DNA from: an uncultured Pelagibacteraceae bacterium
GTDB taxonomy: Bacteria; Pseudomonadota; Alphaproteobacteria; Pelagibacterales; Pelagibacteraceae
Length of the DNA: 54,791 bases
Direction: 5' to 3'
Assembly (NCBI GenBank): GCA_902588895.1
Contig: CACIRC010000006.1
Location: forward strand, 1 to 54,791
Shown here in pieces: positions 9,939 to 19,812 of the stretch. The translations under genes and the position numbers were made by a program. The notes under the pieces were generated by a model. The model made no database searches and had not been told where the DNA came from. It saw nothing but the letters and a program-made list of their open reading frames with translations. Each line of letters begins with the position of its first letter. Within the stretch, counting starts at the first letter, position 1.

Positions 9939-12900
9939 TAATTTAGCTCCACATTTAATGCTAATGATTTAATCTCTTTTACTAAAACGTTAAATGACTC
10001 TGGAATTCCAGACTCAAAGTTTTCCTCACCTTTAACTATGGTCTCGTAAACTTTAACTCTTCCCGCAACGTCATCAGATTTAACAGTTAAAATTTCTTGC
10101 AATGTATATGATGCACCATAAGCTTCAAGCGCCCACACCTCCATTTCACCAAATCTTTGACCACCTAACTGTGCTTTACCACCAAGCGGTTGTTGAGTAA
10201 CTAAACTGTAAGGTCCTGTAGATCTAGCATGAATTTTATCCTCAACTAAGTGATGAAGTTTTAACATATAGATTATTCCAACTGTAACCGGTCTATCAAA
10301 CTTTTCTCCTGTTCTTCCATCCCATAAGTAAGTTTGCCCAGACCCTGGTAAATTTGCTAATTCAAGCATCTCTGTAACATTTTTTTCTTTAGCTCCATCA
10401 AAAACAGGTGTTGAGATTGCGATACCATTTTGTAAATTTTCACAAAGATCTTTAAATTCATTTTTGCTTAATTTGTCTACTTTTTCATTGAAAATTTCTT
10501 CTCCGTAAACAGATTTTAAAAATTTTTCAATTTTTTCTGTTCTTTCAATTTTTTTGTTATTTTCGTTAACTAAATTTTTAACTTGTTCTCCGAATTCTTT
10601 ACATGCCCAACCCAAATGTGTCTCTAAAATTTGTCCAACGTTCATCCTGCTTGGAACACCCAAAGGATTTAATACAATATCAACTGGTCTACCATCTTCT
10701 CTATATGGCATATCTTCAACAGGTACAATTTTACTTACAACTCCTTTGTTTCCATGTCTTCCGGACATCTTATCACCAGGTCTTAATCTTCTTTTTATGG
10801 CAACAAATACTTTTACCATTTTCATAACACTTGGTAATAAATCATCTCCACTTCTAATTTTTAAAACTTTGTCTTCAAATCTCTCAGTTATATCTTGTTT
10901 CGCTTTATTATATTGATCTTTTAATTGAGCTAATGTTGCTTCATGATTTACATTTCCTACTGTGATTTTGAAGACATCATTAATTGATAATTTGTTAATT
11001 ATATCAAAATCTAACTTGGTTCCTTCTGAAAAATCTTTTACTTTTTTAGTTAAAGATGCACCTGACAGGAATTGTGAAGCTCTTTGTTTAATGCTTCTTT
11101 CTAATATCTCTTCTTCAACAATTTTATCTTGTTGAACTTGTTCAATTTCAGCTCTTTCAATAGTTATTGATCTTTCATCTTTATCAATTCCATGTCTATT
11201 GAATACTCTTACATCAACGACCGTTCCACTTGATCCTCTAGACATTCTTAAAGATGTATCTGTTACATCAATAGCTTTTTCTCCAAATATAGATCTTAAT
11301 AATTTTTCTTCAGGACCAGAAGCTGAGTCTCCTTTAGGAGTAACTTTACCAACTAAAATATCTCCAGCATTAACCTCGGCACCAATATAAACTATTCCTG
11401 ATTCATCAAGGTTTTTTAAAGCTTCTTCATTTACATTTGGTATATCTCTTGTTATTTCTTCTTCACCAAGCTTTGTATCTCTCGCCATAATTTCGTATTC
11501 AACAATATGAACAGATGTAAATACGTCATCTGTAACACATCTCTCTGAAATTAGGATAGAATCTTCAAAGTTGTAACCTTGCCACGGCATGAAAGCTACA
11601 GTAACATTTTTACCTAATGCAAGTTCACCTAATTTTGTTGAAGGACCATCAGCAATTATATCTCCTGATTTAACTTTATCACCAACTCTAACTAAAGGTC
11701 TTTGATTTATGCAAGTATTTTGGTTTGATCTTTTAAATTTTTGAAGGTTGTAGATATCTACACCAGACTTACTAAAATCTGTTTCCTCAGTTACTTTTAT
11801 AACAATTCTTTTACCATCTATTTTATCAACAATCCCATCACGCTTAGCAACAATTGTTACGCCAGAGTCTAAAGCAACATCACTTTCAATTCCTGTACCT
11901 ACAAGTGGCGACTCAGGTTTTAATAATGGAACTGCTTGTCTCATCATGTTTGATCCCATTAAGGCTCTGTTTGCGTCATCATTTTCTAAGAATGGAATTA
12001 ATGATGCTGCAACTGAAACCAATTGTTTTGGTGATACGTCAATGTAATCAATAGATTCAGGTTTTGCTAAAAGAAAGTTTAGGTTTTGTCTACACGAAAC
12101 TAGTTCTTCAGTAATTTTTCCATTTTTGTCAAGTTTTGTATTTGCTTGAGCAATAGTGAATTTTGTTTCTTCCATTGCTGATAAGTATTCAACTTTATCT
12201 TGAACAACACCTTCTTTTACTTTTTTGTATGGGCTTTCAATAAAACCATACTTATTAATTTTTGCATACGTAGATAAACTATTTATCAAACCAATATTTG
12301 GACCCTCTGGTGTCTCAATTGGACAAATTCTTCCATAGTGTGTTGGATGTACGTCTCTAACTTCAAAACCTGCTCTTTCTCTTGTTAAGCCACCTGGACC
12401 TAACGCTGAAACTCTTCTTTTGTGAGTAATTTCAGATAATGGATTTGTTTGGTCCATAAATTGAGATAGTTGTGAACTTGCAAAAAAATCTTTCAATGAG
12501 ACTGTTAATGGTTTTGCATTTATTAAATCTTGTGGCATTGCTGATTCAACATCTAGAGTTGTCATTTTTTCTTTAATAGCTCTTTCCATTCTGTAAACAC
12601 CAATTCTAGCTTGGTTCTCTACTAACTCTCCAACAGAACGAACTCTTCTATTTCCTAGGTGATCTATATCATCAACATCGTCTTTACCATCACGTAAATC
12701 CAACATTTTATGAATAATTGCAATGATATCGTCATTTCTTAATATGGTAATTTTGTCAGAACACTCTTGGTTTAATCTTGAGTTCATTTTAACTCTTCCA
12801 ACATCAGACAAATCATATCTGTCTGAACTAAAGAAAAGATTATTAAATATTTGAGTTGCTATCTCTATAGTTGGAGGTTCACCAGGTCTTAACATTTTAT

Positions 12901-14026
12901 AGATTTCCGTTATAGCTTCGTCTTTAGTATTATTTTTATCAGCTAAAATAGTTGTAAGTAGATAAGGTCCTTTATTTATAGAGTTTGTAATAGAAATTTG
13001 AAGTGTATGTATGTTTGCATCTAAAATTTGTTGAATAATTGTGTCATTTAATTCAGTTCCAATTTTAAATGCACCGTCCTCTTCTTCATTAACTTTGACA
13101 TTTCTGTGTAAAAATTTACCAAACAAAGACTCTCTAGAAACTAGTATGTCTTTTAAACCATCGTTAGCTAATTTTTTTGCACTTAAAAAATTAATCTTGT
13201 CACCTAATTTAATTACTACCTCTCCTGTTTTTGCATCAATTACTTCTTCTGAAAAATTTTTAGCCTTGTAGTTTTCAGGATTAAATTTAGTCTTCCACTT
13301 TTCTGTTTTTGGATCAAATTTATATTGTTCACTTTCATAGAACTCATCTACTATTTCTGATTTTGTGTAACCTAAAGCTAATAATAAAGTAGATGAAAAA
13401 ATTTTCTTTTTTCTGTCAATTTTAAAATATAGAAAATCTTTAACATCATACTCAAAATCTAACCAAGAACCTCTATTAGGTATTACCCTACAATTAAATA
13501 AAAGTTTACCGCTTGCATGAGTTTTTCCTTTATCATGATCAAAAAACACACCTGGACTCCTATGCATTTGATTTACTACAACTCTTTGAACACCGTTAGT
13601 AATAAAAGTTCCACTATTAGTCATCATAGGAACTTCACCCATATAAACTTCTTGTTCTTTAGCTGATAAGATATCTTTTGTATTATTTTCTTGATCTATT
13701 TCGTAAACCACTAATCTTAAAGTACACTTAAGAGCTGATGAATATGTGAGACCTCTAGCTATACATTCTTCAACATCAAATTTCGGTTTCTCTAATCTGT
13801 ACGAAACATACTCTAAAGTTGCTTTATCATTTAAATCCTCAATTGGAAAAATGCTTTTAAATACTCTGTCAAAACCTTTGGTAAGTTCTGCCGCATCTAC
13901 ATTAAATTCTGTTAATTCTTTGTAAGAATTTTTTTGTACTTCAATTAAATTAGGAATAGATAAACTTTCTTTAAGTTTACCAAAACTTTTTCTTATATTT
14001 TTCTTTTCAGTAAAAGATAATTGCAT
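9938..14026 (-). CDS. rpoB: RNA polymerase subunit beta
   Basis: Protein of 1362 aa, the usual alphaproteobacterial length. The rifampicin-pocket region is visible ([20 protein letters not shown], then [11 protein letters not shown]), with wild-type-looking D, H and S positions. The C-terminal block ([17 protein letters not shown] and later WALEAYGA) is intact. Translation starts at ATG 14024-14026, only about 10 bases after a perfect hairpin in the rplL-rpoB gap. The stop overlaps rpoC. Confidence 0.98.
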   Translation of the reverse strand: MQLSFTEKKNIRKSFGKLKESLSIPNLIEVQKNSYKELTEFNVDAAELTKGFDRVFKSIFPIEDLNDKATLEYVSYRLEKPKFDVEECIARGLTYSSALKCTLRLVVYEIDQENNTKDILSAKEQEVYMGEVPMMTNSGTFITNGVQRVVVNQMHRSPGVFFDHDKGKTHASGKLLFNCRVIPNRGSWLDFEYDVKDFLYFKIDRKKKIFSSTLLLALGYTKSEIVDEFYESEQYKFDPKTEKWKTKFNPENYKAKNFSEEVIDAKTGEVVIKLGDKINFLSAKKLANDGLKDILVSRESLFGKFLHRNVKVNEEEDGAFKIGTELNDTIIQQILDANIHTLQISITNSINKGPYLLTTILADKNNTKDEAITEIYKMLRPGEPPTIEIATQIFNNLFFSSDRYDLSDVGRVKMNSRLNQECSDKITILRNDDIIAIIHKMLDLRDGKDDVDDIDHLGNRRVRSVGELVENQARIGVYRMERAIKEKMTTLDVESAMPQDLINAKPLTVSLKDFFASSQLSQFMDQTNPLSEITHKRRVSALGPGGLTRERAGFEVRDVHPTHYGRICPIETPEGPNIGLINSLSTYAKINKYGFIESPYKKVKEGVVQDKVEYLSAMEETKFTIAQANTKLDKNGKITEELVSCRQNLNFLLAKPESIDYIDVSPKQLVSVAASLIPFLENDDANRALMGSNMMRQAVPLLKPESPLVGTGIESDVALDSGVTIVAKRDGIVDKIDGKRIVIKVTEETDFSKSGVDIYNLQKFKRSNQNTCINQRPLVRVGDKVKSGDIIADGPSTKLGELALGKNVTVAFMPWQGYNFEDSILISERCVTDDVFTSVHIVEYEIMARDTKLGEEEITRDIPNVNEEALKNLDESGIVYIGAEVNAGDILVGKVTPKGDSASGPEEKLLRSIFGEKAIDVTDTSLRMSRGSSGTVVDVRVFNRHGIDKDERSITIERAEIEQVQQDKIVEEEILERSIKQRASQFLSGASLTKKVKDFSEGTKLDFDIINKLSINDVFKITVGNVNHEATLAQLKDQYNKAKQDITERFEDKVLKIRSGDDLLPSVMKMVKVFVAIKRRLRPGDKMSGRHGNKGVVSKIVPVEDMPYREDGRPVDIVLNPLGVPSRMNVGQILETHLGWACKEFGEQVKNLVNENNKKIERTEKIEKFLKSVYGEEIFNEKVDKLSKNEFKDLCENLQNGIAISTPVFDGAKEKNVTEMLELANLPGSGQTYLWDGRTGEKFDRPVTVGIIYMLKLHHLVEDKIHARSTGPYSLVTQQPLGGKAQLGGQRFGEMEVWALEAYGASYTLQEILTVKSDDVAGRVKVYETIVKGEENFESGIPESFNVLVKEIKSLALNVELN

Positions 14027-14036
14027 CTATGTCTAT

Positions 14037-14065
14037 AAATACTGATTAAAAAATAATCAGTATTT
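14037..14065 (-). promoter_or_regulatory. Hairpin between rplL and rpoB
   Basis: A perfect inverted repeat: 12-bp arms at 14037-14048 and 14054-14065 with a 5-nt loop. On the transcribed strand it lies 10 nt before the rpoB start codon and has no T-run after it, only U's in the loop. It is therefore not a standard intrinsic terminator. By analogy with the E. coli rplL-rpoB attenuator and RNase III site, it may set the ratio of ribosomal protein to polymerase transcripts. The role is inferred. Confidence 0.6.
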
Positions 14066-14083
14066 GAATTCTTTCTATTTAAT

Positions 14084-14449
14084 TTATTTAAGTTCTACTT
14101 TAGCGCCAGCAGCTTCTAACTTAGCTTTGATCTCTTCAGCATCTTTTTTATTTACACCAGATTTAACTTCTTTTGGTGCTCCCTCTACAAGATCTTTAGC
14201 TTCTTTTAAACCTAATGAAGTTGCTGCTCTTACTTCTTTGATAACATTAATTTTTTTATCACCTGCAGAAACTAGCATGATTGTAAAATCATCTTTATCT
14301 TCTACCGGAGCTGCACCACCTGCTGCTGATGGGGCTGCTGCTGCCATTGGAGTTACACCCCATTTTTCTTCTAATTGTTTTGAAAGTTCAGCTGCCTCTG
14401 CAACAGTCAAACTTGATAAGTCTTCAATAATTTTGTTTAGGTCAGGCAT
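14084..14449 (-). CDS. rplL: 50S ribosomal protein L7/L12
   Basis: Acidic stalk protein of 121 aa. The N-terminal dimerisation helix (residues 1-35), the Ala/Gly-rich hinge (about 36-52) and the C-terminal factor-binding domain with [20 protein letters not shown] are all clear. It follows rplJ after 5 bp, the usual L10-L12 pairing. A 57-bp gap with a hairpin separates it from rpoB. Confidence 0.98.
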   Translation of the reverse strand: MPDLNKIIEDLSSLTVAEAAELSKQLEEKWGVTPMAAAAPSAAGGAAPVEDKDDFTIMLVSAGDKKINVIKEVRAATSLGLKEAKDLVEGAPKEVKSGVNKKDAEEIKAKLEAAGAKVELK

Positions 14450-14454
14450 ATGTA

Positions 14455-14976
14455 TTACTCTTTGGGTTGTGTTTCAGAATTTTCTGCCGACAAACTACTC
14501 ATTTTTTCTGAATGTGCAAGCAAAATACTGATTAATTTAGATGCAGAAGCGTTCAAAATACCCACAATATTGGCTCTTGCTTCATCTAATGTAGGTAAAC
14601 TTGCTACATTTTGGACACCGGCCTGATCTAGGACCTCGTTATCCATAATTCCGCCAATTAATTTTAAGTTTTCGTTATCTTTTGCAAATTTTGAAAGAAT
14701 CCTTGCAGACATTATGGCATCCTCTCCAAATGCAACTGCTGTAGGACCAGTAAATAAATTCGATAAATCTTTACACTTTGTTTTTTCTAAAGCTAATTTT
14801 GTAATTCTGTTTTTTGTTATTGTAAAAATTATTCCATGATCTCTCATTTTCGATCTTAATTCGTCTAATTGAGTCATAGTTAAACCTTGATAATGAGTAA
14901 CCATAACAGCTTTACTATTCTCAAATTTACTAGTCATTTCTTCGATATAATTTTTCTTTTGTTCTTTGTTCATCAT
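14455..14976 (-). CDS. rplJ: 50S ribosomal protein L10
   Basis: Stalk base protein of 173 aa. Typical features: N-terminal helix with [18 protein letters not shown], the GPTAVAFG motif near residue 90, and a C-terminal helix that carries L7/L12 dimers. There are two adjacent Met codons at the start, and the second (residue 2) is an equally possible initiator. Only 2 bp separate it from rplA, so the classical L10-leader RNA that precedes rplJ in many bacteria cannot be present here. Confidence 0.96.
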   Translation of the reverse strand: MMNKEQKKNYIEEMTSKFENSKAVMVTHYQGLTMTQLDELRSKMRDHGIIFTITKNRITKLALEKTKCKDLSNLFTGPTAVAFGEDAIMSARILSKFAKDNENLKLIGGIMDNEVLDQAGVQNVASLPTLDEARANIVGILNASASKLISILLAHSEKMSSLSAENSETQPKE

Positions 14977-14978
14977 AA

Positions 14979-15668
14979 CTATATCGATTTCCCTAATTTA
15001 ACTTTATATGAAACACCCATTGTTGATGTGGCAAATACACTTCTAATTAAGTCACCTTTTAAGGTGTTGTTTGATTTTTCTTTTTCTAAAGCATCTAAAA
15101 TTGCATTGTAGTTTTTTAATAATTGATCATCACTAAAAGATTTTTTACCAATACTAACTCCAATATTTCCATCTTTATCATTTCTAATCTCTACTTGACC
15201 AGATTTAGCATTAGTTACAGCTTCTTTAATATTTTCAGAAACTGAACCAAGTTTAGGATTGGGCATTAAACCTTTTGGTCCTAAAACTTTACCTAGTTTA
15301 GAAAGTTTAATCATCATTCCGGGTGTACAAATTAGTTTTTCAAAATTTAGCTCTCCACCTTTAATTCTGTCAACAAATTCATCACCACCTACAATGTCTG
15401 CACCAGCATCTTTTGCATCTTGTGCTTTATTATCTTCACAAACTACAGCAACTTTAACTTTCTTGCCTGTACCACCTGGTAAATTAACTACTGTTCTAAT
15501 ATTAACTTCACTTTTTTTTTGTTTGTTATTTATTTTAAAACTTAAATCTAAAGACTCATCAAATTTAGTTGTGCAGTTTTTCTTAAGCTCAGGTAATAAT
15601 TTCTCGATAGAATCAGCGCTCAAGTCTTTAGTTTTTTCAGGTAATTTTTTATATCTTTTAGATGACAT
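14979..15668 (-). CDS. rplA: 50S ribosomal protein L1
   Basis: L1-stalk protein of 229 aa, full length. The signature GPKGLMPNPKLGSV and the preceding CTPGMMIKLSKLGKVLG are present. The start overlaps the rplK stop by one base. In E. coli L1 represses the rplKA message; no separate leader is visible here because nusG directly overlaps rplK. Confidence 0.97.
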   Translation of the reverse strand: MSSKRYKKLPEKTKDLSADSIEKLLPELKKNCTTKFDESLDLSFKINNKQKKSEVNIRTVVNLPGGTGKKVKVAVVCEDNKAQDAKDAGADIVGGDEFVDRIKGGELNFEKLICTPGMMIKLSKLGKVLGPKGLMPNPKLGSVSENIKEAVTNAKSGQVEIRNDKDGNIGVSIGKKSFSDDQLLKNYNAILDALEKEKSNNTLKGDLIRSVFATSTMGVSYKVKLGKSI

Positions 15669-16093
15669 TATTCTTTTACCTCGATACCCATTGATCTAGC
15701 TGATCCTGCAATAATTTTTATAGCTTCTTCAATATCATGAGCGTTTAAATCATTCATTTTTTCTTTTGCTATACTCTCTAATTGTTTTTTAGAAATTGAA
15801 GCAACAATATTTCTTCCAGGTTCTTTAGACCCACCTTTAAGTTTTACTGCTTCTTTAATATAAAAAGATGCTGGAGGGGATTTAATTTTAAAATCAAATT
15901 TTTTATCTTTATATACTGTGATTTCTACTGGAACAGGCTTGCCTGCCATTGACTTAGTCTTATCATTAAAAGCTTTACAAAACTCCATAATATTTACTCC
16001 ACGTTGTCCTAATGCAGGACCAACTGGGGGAGCTGGATTAGCTTGACCACCTTTAATTTGTAGTTTTATAAATCCACTAATTTCTTTTGCCAT
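15668..16093 (-). CDS. rplK: 50S ribosomal protein L11
   Basis: Protein of 141 aa with the N-terminal proline-rich thiostrepton-site region ([21 protein letters not shown]) and the C-terminal rRNA-binding domain ending in [11 protein letters not shown]. Family role: GTPase-associated centre and RelA activation. It overlaps nusG by one base upstream and rplA by one base downstream. Confidence 0.97.
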   Translation of the reverse strand: MAKEISGFIKLQIKGGQANPAPPVGPALGQRGVNIMEFCKAFNDKTKSMAGKPVPVEITVYKDKKFDFKIKSPPASFYIKEAVKLKGGSKEPGRNIVASISKKQLESIAKEKMNDLNAHDIEEAIKIIAGSARSMGIEVKE

Positions 16094-16623
16094 TAACTTA
16101 CCTTCTCAACCTGATTATATTCTAAATCAACTGGTGTAGGACGACCAAATATAGAAACTGACACCTTAAGTCTAGCTTTTTCTTCATCAATTTCTTCAAT
16201 CATTCCAGTAAATGACGCAAATGGACCATCTACAACTTGTATTTTTTCACCAACATTATAATCAACACCAGATTTTGGCTGCGCCACGCCATCTTTAATC
16301 TGACCTAAAATCTTCTCTACCTCTTTATCTGAAACTGGAACCGGAATACCTTTTGTGCCCAAGAAACCACTAACTCTCTTTATGTTCTTAATCATGTGAT
16401 AAATATTGTTATCCATTTCACTCTTTATTAGTACATATCCAGGAAAGTATTTTTTTTTTCTTTGAATTCGTTTTCCTCTTTTAACCTCTGTAACGTCATG
16501 TGTTGGTACTATAATTTCCTCAAACTTGTCAGCAATTTTTGCTTTATCAGCTTCTTCTTTAATCAAAGAAGCAACCTTATTTTCAAAACTAGAATGAGAC
16601 TGAACAATGTACCAATTTTTCAT
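16093..16623 (-). CDS. nusG: Transcription termination/antitermination factor NusG
   Basis: Protein of 176 aa. The NGN domain covers residues 1 to about 115 ([16 protein letters not shown], then YFPGYVLIK). The C-terminal KOW domain contains [16 protein letters not shown]. NusG couples RNA polymerase to the ribosome through S10 and to Rho. The order secE-nusG-rplK is conserved across bacteria. It overlaps secE by one base and rplK by one base. Confidence 0.97.
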   Translation of the reverse strand: MKNWYIVQSHSSFENKVASLIKEEADKAKIADKFEEIIVPTHDVTEVKRGKRIQRKKKYFPGYVLIKSEMDNNIYHMIKNIKRVSGFLGTKGIPVPVSDKEVEKILGQIKDGVAQPKSGVDYNVGEKIQVVDGPFASFTGMIEEIDEEKARLKVSVSIFGRPTPVDLEYNQVEKVS

Positions 16624-16814
16624 TATATGCTTACTTTAAGTAATAGTTCTAAGAAAAATTTTAAAACCTGATCTAAAAGAAGAAAAAATAAAGACATAAC
16701 AACAGCCATTACAAAGACCATTAATGCACCTTGTAACGTCTCTTTCCATGTGGGCCAAGTAACTTTAAAAGCTTCTTGCTTAACTTCCTGTATAAATTTA
16801 ATCGGGTTCCTCAT
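16623..16814 (-). CDS. secE: Preprotein translocase subunit SecE
   Basis: Small 63-aa one-span SecE of the short type. The amphipathic helix with the conserved EVKQEAFKVTWPTWKET (residues about 10-26) is followed by one hydrophobic segment (about 30-58). It stabilises SecY in the inner membrane. It begins 18 nt after the tRNA-Trp 3' end and overlaps nusG by one base. Confidence 0.95.
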   Translation of the reverse strand: MRNPIKFIQEVKQEAFKVTWPTWKETLQGALMVFVMAVVMSLFFLLLDQVLKFFLELLLKVSI

Positions 16815-16832
16815 AATTTTATCAGCTCAAAT

Positions 16833-16908
16833 TGGCAGGAGCGGAGGGACTCGAACCCTCAGCCTCCGGTTTTGGAGACCGGCGCTCTACCAATTGAGCT
16901 ACACTCCT
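16833..16908 (-). tRNA. tRNA-Trp (CCA anticodon)
   Basis: 76 nt including an encoded 3' CCA. The 7-bp acceptor stem begins AGGAGTG on the minus strand; a D-arm, an anticodon loop reading CTCCAAA (anticodon CCA) and a GGTTCGAGTCC T-arm follow. It sits between tuf (10 nt upstream) and secE (18 nt downstream), the same place as in many proteobacteria, and is likely processed from the common transcript. Confidence 0.97.
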
Positions 16909-16918
16909 ATTTATAGAG

Positions 16919-18109
16919 TTACTCTATAATTTTAGTTACTACTCCTGCACCAACAGTTCTTCCACCTTCTCTGATTGCAAAGTTTAATTTCTCTGCCATA
17001 GCGATTGGTGTAATTAGCTTAACAGTAAATTTAGCATCATCACCTGGCATAACCATTTCAGTACCAGCTGGTAATTCTACCTCTCCTGTCACGTCTGTTG
17101 TTCTAAAATAAAACTGTGGTCTGTATTTAGTGAAGAAAGGTGTGTGTCTTCCCCCCTCGTCTTTTTTAAGTACATACGCTTGAGCTTCAAATTTAGTATG
17201 CGGGGTAATTGAACCAGGCTTACATAGAACTTGACCTCTTTCAATATCAGTTCTTTCGATACCTCTCAACAAAATTCCTACGTTATCACCAGCCTCACCA
17301 GAATCTAAAAGTTTTCTAAACATTTCAACTCCAGTACAAACTGATTTTTTAGTTTCTTTAATTCCAACTATCTCAACTTCTTCTCCAGTTTTAATTACAC
17401 CTGACTCAACTCTACCAGTTGCAACTGTTCCTCTTCCAGAAATTGAAAAAACATCTTCAATTGGCATCAAGAATGGTTTATCAACCTCTCTAGCTGGTTG
17501 TGGAATATGCTCATCTACAGCTTTCATTAATTCTAAAATTGAATTTTTTCCAATTTCATCATCTCTCCCTTCCACTGCAGCTAAAGCTGAACCTTTAACG
17601 ATTGGTGTTTTATCACCTGGGTATTTGTATGAGGTTAAAAGTTCTCTAATTTCCTCCTCTACAAGATCAATCATTTCTTTATCATCAACTTGATCTACTT
17701 TATTTAAGTAAACAACAATTGCAGGAATACCAACTTGTCTTCCTAAAAGAATGTGCTCTCTTGTTTGTGGCATTGGACCATCTGCTGCATTAACAACTAA
17801 AATTGCTCCATCCATTTGTGCGGCACCTGTGATCATATTTTTAACATAGTCAGCGTGACCAGGACAGTCTACGTGAGCATAGTGTCTTTTTTCAGTTTCA
17901 TACTCAACGTGTGCTGTTGAAATTGTTATACCTCTCTCTTTTTCTTCAGGTGCTTTATCAATTTGATCATAAGCAACTGCTGTTCCGCCGCCTGCTTGTG
18001 CTAATACATTTGTAATCGCGGCAGTAAGAGTTGTTTTACCATGGTCGACATGACCAATAGTCCCAATGTTACAGTGGGGTTTATTTCTTACAAATTTTTC
18101 TTTTGACAT
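16919..18109 (-). CDS. tuf: Elongation factor Tu
   Basis: Protein of 396 aa. G1 GHVDHGKT at residues 19-26, G3 DCPGHADY, G4 NKVD; domains II and III are complete, ending [11 protein letters not shown]. This is the only tuf in the window. It is placed as E. coli tufB is, downstream of tRNA-Tyr and tRNA-Gly and upstream of secE-nusG, and the fusA-linked copy is missing. The 48-nt gap after tRNA-Gly has no clear promoter, suggesting a joint tRNA-tuf transcript. Confidence 0.98.
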   Translation of the reverse strand: MSKEKFVRNKPHCNIGTIGHVDHGKTTLTAAITNVLAQAGGGTAVAYDQIDKAPEEKERGITISTAHVEYETEKRHYAHVDCPGHADYVKNMITGAAQMDGAILVVNAADGPMPQTREHILLGRQVGIPAIVVYLNKVDQVDDKEMIDLVEEEIRELLTSYKYPGDKTPIVKGSALAAVEGRDDEIGKNSILELMKAVDEHIPQPAREVDKPFLMPIEDVFSISGRGTVATGRVESGVIKTGEEVEIVGIKETKKSVCTGVEMFRKLLDSGEAGDNVGILLRGIERTDIERGQVLCKPGSITPHTKFEAQAYVLKKDEGGRHTPFFTKYRPQFYFRTTDVTGEVELPAGTEMVMPGDDAKFTVKLITPIAMAEKLNFAIREGGRTVGAGVVTKIIE

Positions 18110-18157
18110 TACGTTTTTACCTCAGTTTATTTGTTTTCATTTTCAATTTTATTTTCT

Positions 18158-18231
18158 TGGAGCGGGTAAAGGGAATCGAACCCTTACATCCAGCTTGGAA
18201 GGCTAGCGTTCTACCATTGAACTACACCCGC
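18158..18231 (-). tRNA. tRNA-Gly (TCC anticodon)
   Basis: 74 nt including encoded CCA. The acceptor stem GCGGGTG pairs with the 3' strand; the anticodon loop is CTTCCAA (anticodon TCC, reading GGA and GGG); the T-arm contains GGTTCGATTCC. Minus strand, 45 nt downstream of tRNA-Tyr and 48 nt before tuf. Confidence 0.97.
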
Positions 18232-18276
18232 ACAACCCCAAGAGTAACACTCCATGTTATCCAAAATTTTATTAAA

Positions 18277-18362
18277 TGGTGGAGGGGGAAAGATTCGAAC
18301 TTTCGAAGACCGAAGTCAACGGGTTTACAGCCCGCCCCATTTGACCGCTCTGGAACCCCTCC
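18277..18362 (-). tRNA. tRNA-Tyr (GTA anticodon)
   Basis: 86 nt with the long variable arm typical of bacterial tRNA-Tyr and an encoded CCA. The acceptor stem is GGAGGGG, the anticodon loop CTGTAAA (anticodon GTA), and the T-arm contains GTTCGAATC. It is the first gene of the minus-strand cluster. Confidence 0.97.
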
Positions 18363-18365
18363 TAT

Positions 18366-18379
18366 GGGGAAGTGTCCCC
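18366..18379. other. Small GC hairpin just upstream of tRNA-Tyr
   Basis: GGGGA (18366-18370) and TCCCC (18375-18379) form a 5-bp stem with a 4-nt loop, beginning 3 nt before the tRNA-Tyr 5' end. It stands out in an AT-rich gap. It could be a leader stem that helps 5' processing of the tRNA; this is a guess from position only. Confidence 0.3.
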
Positions 18380-18409
18380 TTGTTCAATAAAGCTTCAAAT
18401 AACAAGCGT

Positions 18410-18437
18410 TTTATATATTTTATTTATGCAAATGCAA
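18410..18437 (-). promoter_or_regulatory. Candidate promoter of the tRNA-Tyr/tRNA-Gly/tuf superoperon
   Basis: On the minus strand TTGCAT (18432-18437) is separated by 16 bp from TATAAA (18410-18415), with GC-containing sequence just after the -10 element. It lies 48 bp upstream of tRNA-Tyr and is the only good promoter-like pair in the 129-bp gap before rlmB. The gap must also hold the divergent rlmB promoter; a TATAAA at 18472-18477 on the plus strand could be its -10. Confidence 0.45.
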
Positions 18438-18491
18438 CACGTGATTTAATAGGAAAATATTAAAAAAACCGTATAAAACAGATACTAGTTT

Positions 18492-19235
18492 ATGAATAAA
18501 TCATCATTTTTCATTGTCGGTCAACACGCAGTTATTGAGGCTCTTAGAAACCCTAAAAGAAAGGTTTTAAGAGTATTTTTAACGGAGGAGTCTAAAAAAA
18601 ATATTCATCGAAAAAATCCAAATAAGAACGTTTTGGAGGATGTTAAAGTTTACTTTAAATCCAAAAAAGAATTAGACAAATATACTTCAAAAGAACAATT
18701 AATGCATAATGGATATGTTGCAGAGATTGAACATTTAGATCAAATAGACCTAAAACAATTCATTAAAGGCAAAAATAATTTAACATTTGTCTGCCTTGAT
18801 GAGGTTACGGATCCAAGAAATATTGGTTCATTAATAAGAAGCGCAGCATCATTTGATATTGATGGATTGATAATTAAGGAACGACATTTTCCAAGAGATA
18901 GTAAATTAATGTATAAATCAGCAAGTGGATGTATGGAACATCTGAACATATTCCAAGTATCTAATATTAATTCTACACTTAAAAATTTAAGAGAAAAAAA
19001 CTTTTGGGTATATGGTTTTGATACAAAAGGTCAAAAAGATTTCACGGATATAAAATGGGAAGGAAATAGTATTCTTTTATTTGGTTCAGAAGGATTTGGC
19101 ATGAGACAACATACAGGAAAATATGCAGATTTTTTCGTTAAAATTAAAATCAATGAGAATATTGAAAGTTTAAATATCTCAAATAGTGCAACAATTGTAT
19201 TTCATCACCTTAGTTATTTAAAAAAAAAGAGTTGA
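18492..19235 (+). CDS. rlmB: 23S rRNA Gm2251-type 2'-O-methyltransferase (TrmH/SpoU family)
   Basis: Protein of 247 aa. An N-terminal substrate-binding domain (residues 1-80) is followed by a SPOUT domain. All three SpoU motifs are visible: LDEVTDPRNIGSLIRSAASF near 100-120, LLFGSEGFGM, and LNISNSATIVFHHL at the C-terminus. The overall layout fits RlmB better than TrmH or TrmL, although close paralogs cannot be separated by eye. It is transcribed divergently from the tRNA-tuf cluster and followed by tRNA-Thr. Confidence 0.85.
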   Translation: MNKSSFFIVGQHAVIEALRNPKRKVLRVFLTEESKKNIHRKNPNKNVLEDVKVYFKSKKELDKYTSKEQLMHNGYVAEIEHLDQIDLKQFIKGKNNLTFVCLDEVTDPRNIGSLIRSAASFDIDGLIIKERHFPRDSKLMYKSASGCMEHLNIFQVSNINSTLKNLREKNFWVYGFDTKGQKDFTDIKWEGNSILLFGSEGFGMRQHTGKYADFFVKIKINENIESLNISNSATIVFHHLSYLKKKS

Positions 19236-19268
19236 TTATTTAATAAATAGTTAATAATTATTGCGCAT

Positions 19269-19344
19269 GCCCTTGTAGCTCAGCTGGTAGAGCAATTGAT
19301 TTGTAATCAATAGGTCCGCGGTTCGAATCCGTGCGGGGGCACCA
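19269..19344 (+). tRNA. tRNA-Thr (TGT anticodon)
   Basis: 76 nt with encoded CCA. Acceptor GCCCTTG pairs with CGGGGGC through two G-U pairs. The anticodon loop is TTTGTAA (anticodon TGT) and the T-arm contains GGTTCGAATCC. It lies 33 bp after rlmB. An array of 11-bp repeats begins 53 bp downstream of its 3' end. Confidence 0.96.
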
Positions 19345-19397
19345 TCACTCAATAAAATCAACGTTAATTATTTTTAAAAAGTTAAATTTCTATTCTG

Positions 19398-19452
19398 AGT
19401 GTGCTCATAGTGTGCTTTGATTGTGTATAGAGTGTGTATAGATTGTGTATCA
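19398..19452. repeat. Five tandem 11-bp repeats downstream of tRNA-Thr
   Basis: Five units start at 19398, 19409, 19420, 19431 and 19442, an exact 11-bp period. Each begins A(G/T)TGTG(C/T), for example AGTGTGCTCAT, ATTGTGTATAG and AGTGTGTATAG. The period is about one helical turn, so a protein would meet all units on one face of the DNA. The location just outside the 3' end of a tRNA resembles arm-type integrase sites. No integrase gene is present. The array ends 13 bp before the stop of the last small gene of the nadK cassette. Confidence 0.8.
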
Positions 19453-19465
19453 ATCAAGTGGTCGT

Positions 19466-19633
19466 TTAATCTAAAACTTTAACTATCACAGAAATAAAAA
19501 TTATAAACCCAATATAAAATAAAAAAGCATTATCATTTTTTTGTTTCCACGCTAGTTTTGAGCTCATTGGTTCTTCTTCTTTTTTTGGTGGAAGTTGAAT
19601 TTTAATGTATTTTTTCTTTCTCTTTTTGACCAT
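19466..19633 (-). CDS. Small membrane protein, 55 aa, unknown
   Basis: ATG at 19631-19633, stop TAA at 19466-19468. The N-terminus is very basic (MVKKRKKKYIKIQLPPKK). A predicted single membrane segment follows at residues about 37-53 (AFLFYIGFIIFISVIVKV), so it is probably an inner-membrane protein with a cytoplasmic basic tail. The start shares one base with the stop of the preceding 59-aa gene (TAATG). The tight overlap, the sensible transmembrane layout and the lack of any other reading support it as a real gene. No family is recognised. Confidence 0.6.
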   Translation of the reverse strand: MVKKRKKKYIKIQLPPKKEEEPMSSKLAWKQKNDNAFLFYIGFIIFISVIVKVLD

Positions 19634-19812
19634 TAATGCAAAACTTTATCTAAAATTTTGAAAGTGACATAACGATGTTGCTCATCACTCTCAACATCAA
19701 ACTCTACCTGTGGATCAATATCCCCTACCATAACATCTGCCATATAAGTTATATAATCACCTAACTCATTATCCGTTGCACAGAAATCAAACTTTTTCTT
19801 AAATGTTATCAT
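19633..19812 (-). CDS. Small acidic protein, 59 aa, unknown
   Basis: ATG at 19810-19812, stop TAA at 19633-19635. It is an acidic soluble-looking protein (MITFKKKFDFCATDNE, later DIDPQVEFDVESDEQHR) with no signal peptide or membrane segment. Its start overlaps the stop of the 102-aa gene by 4 bp (ATGA), and its stop overlaps the 55-aa gene start by one base. This double overlap strongly suggests a translationally coupled set. The family is not recognised. Confidence 0.6.
   Translation of the reverse strand: MITFKKKFDFCATDNELGDYITYMADVMVGDIDPQVEFDVESDEQHRYVTFKILDKVLH

Noticed and set aside
19398..19452. The five regular repeats as a CRISPR array
   Set aside because: Units are 11 bp with no spacers and no cas genes are present; CRISPR repeats are about 23-40 bp with unique spacers.
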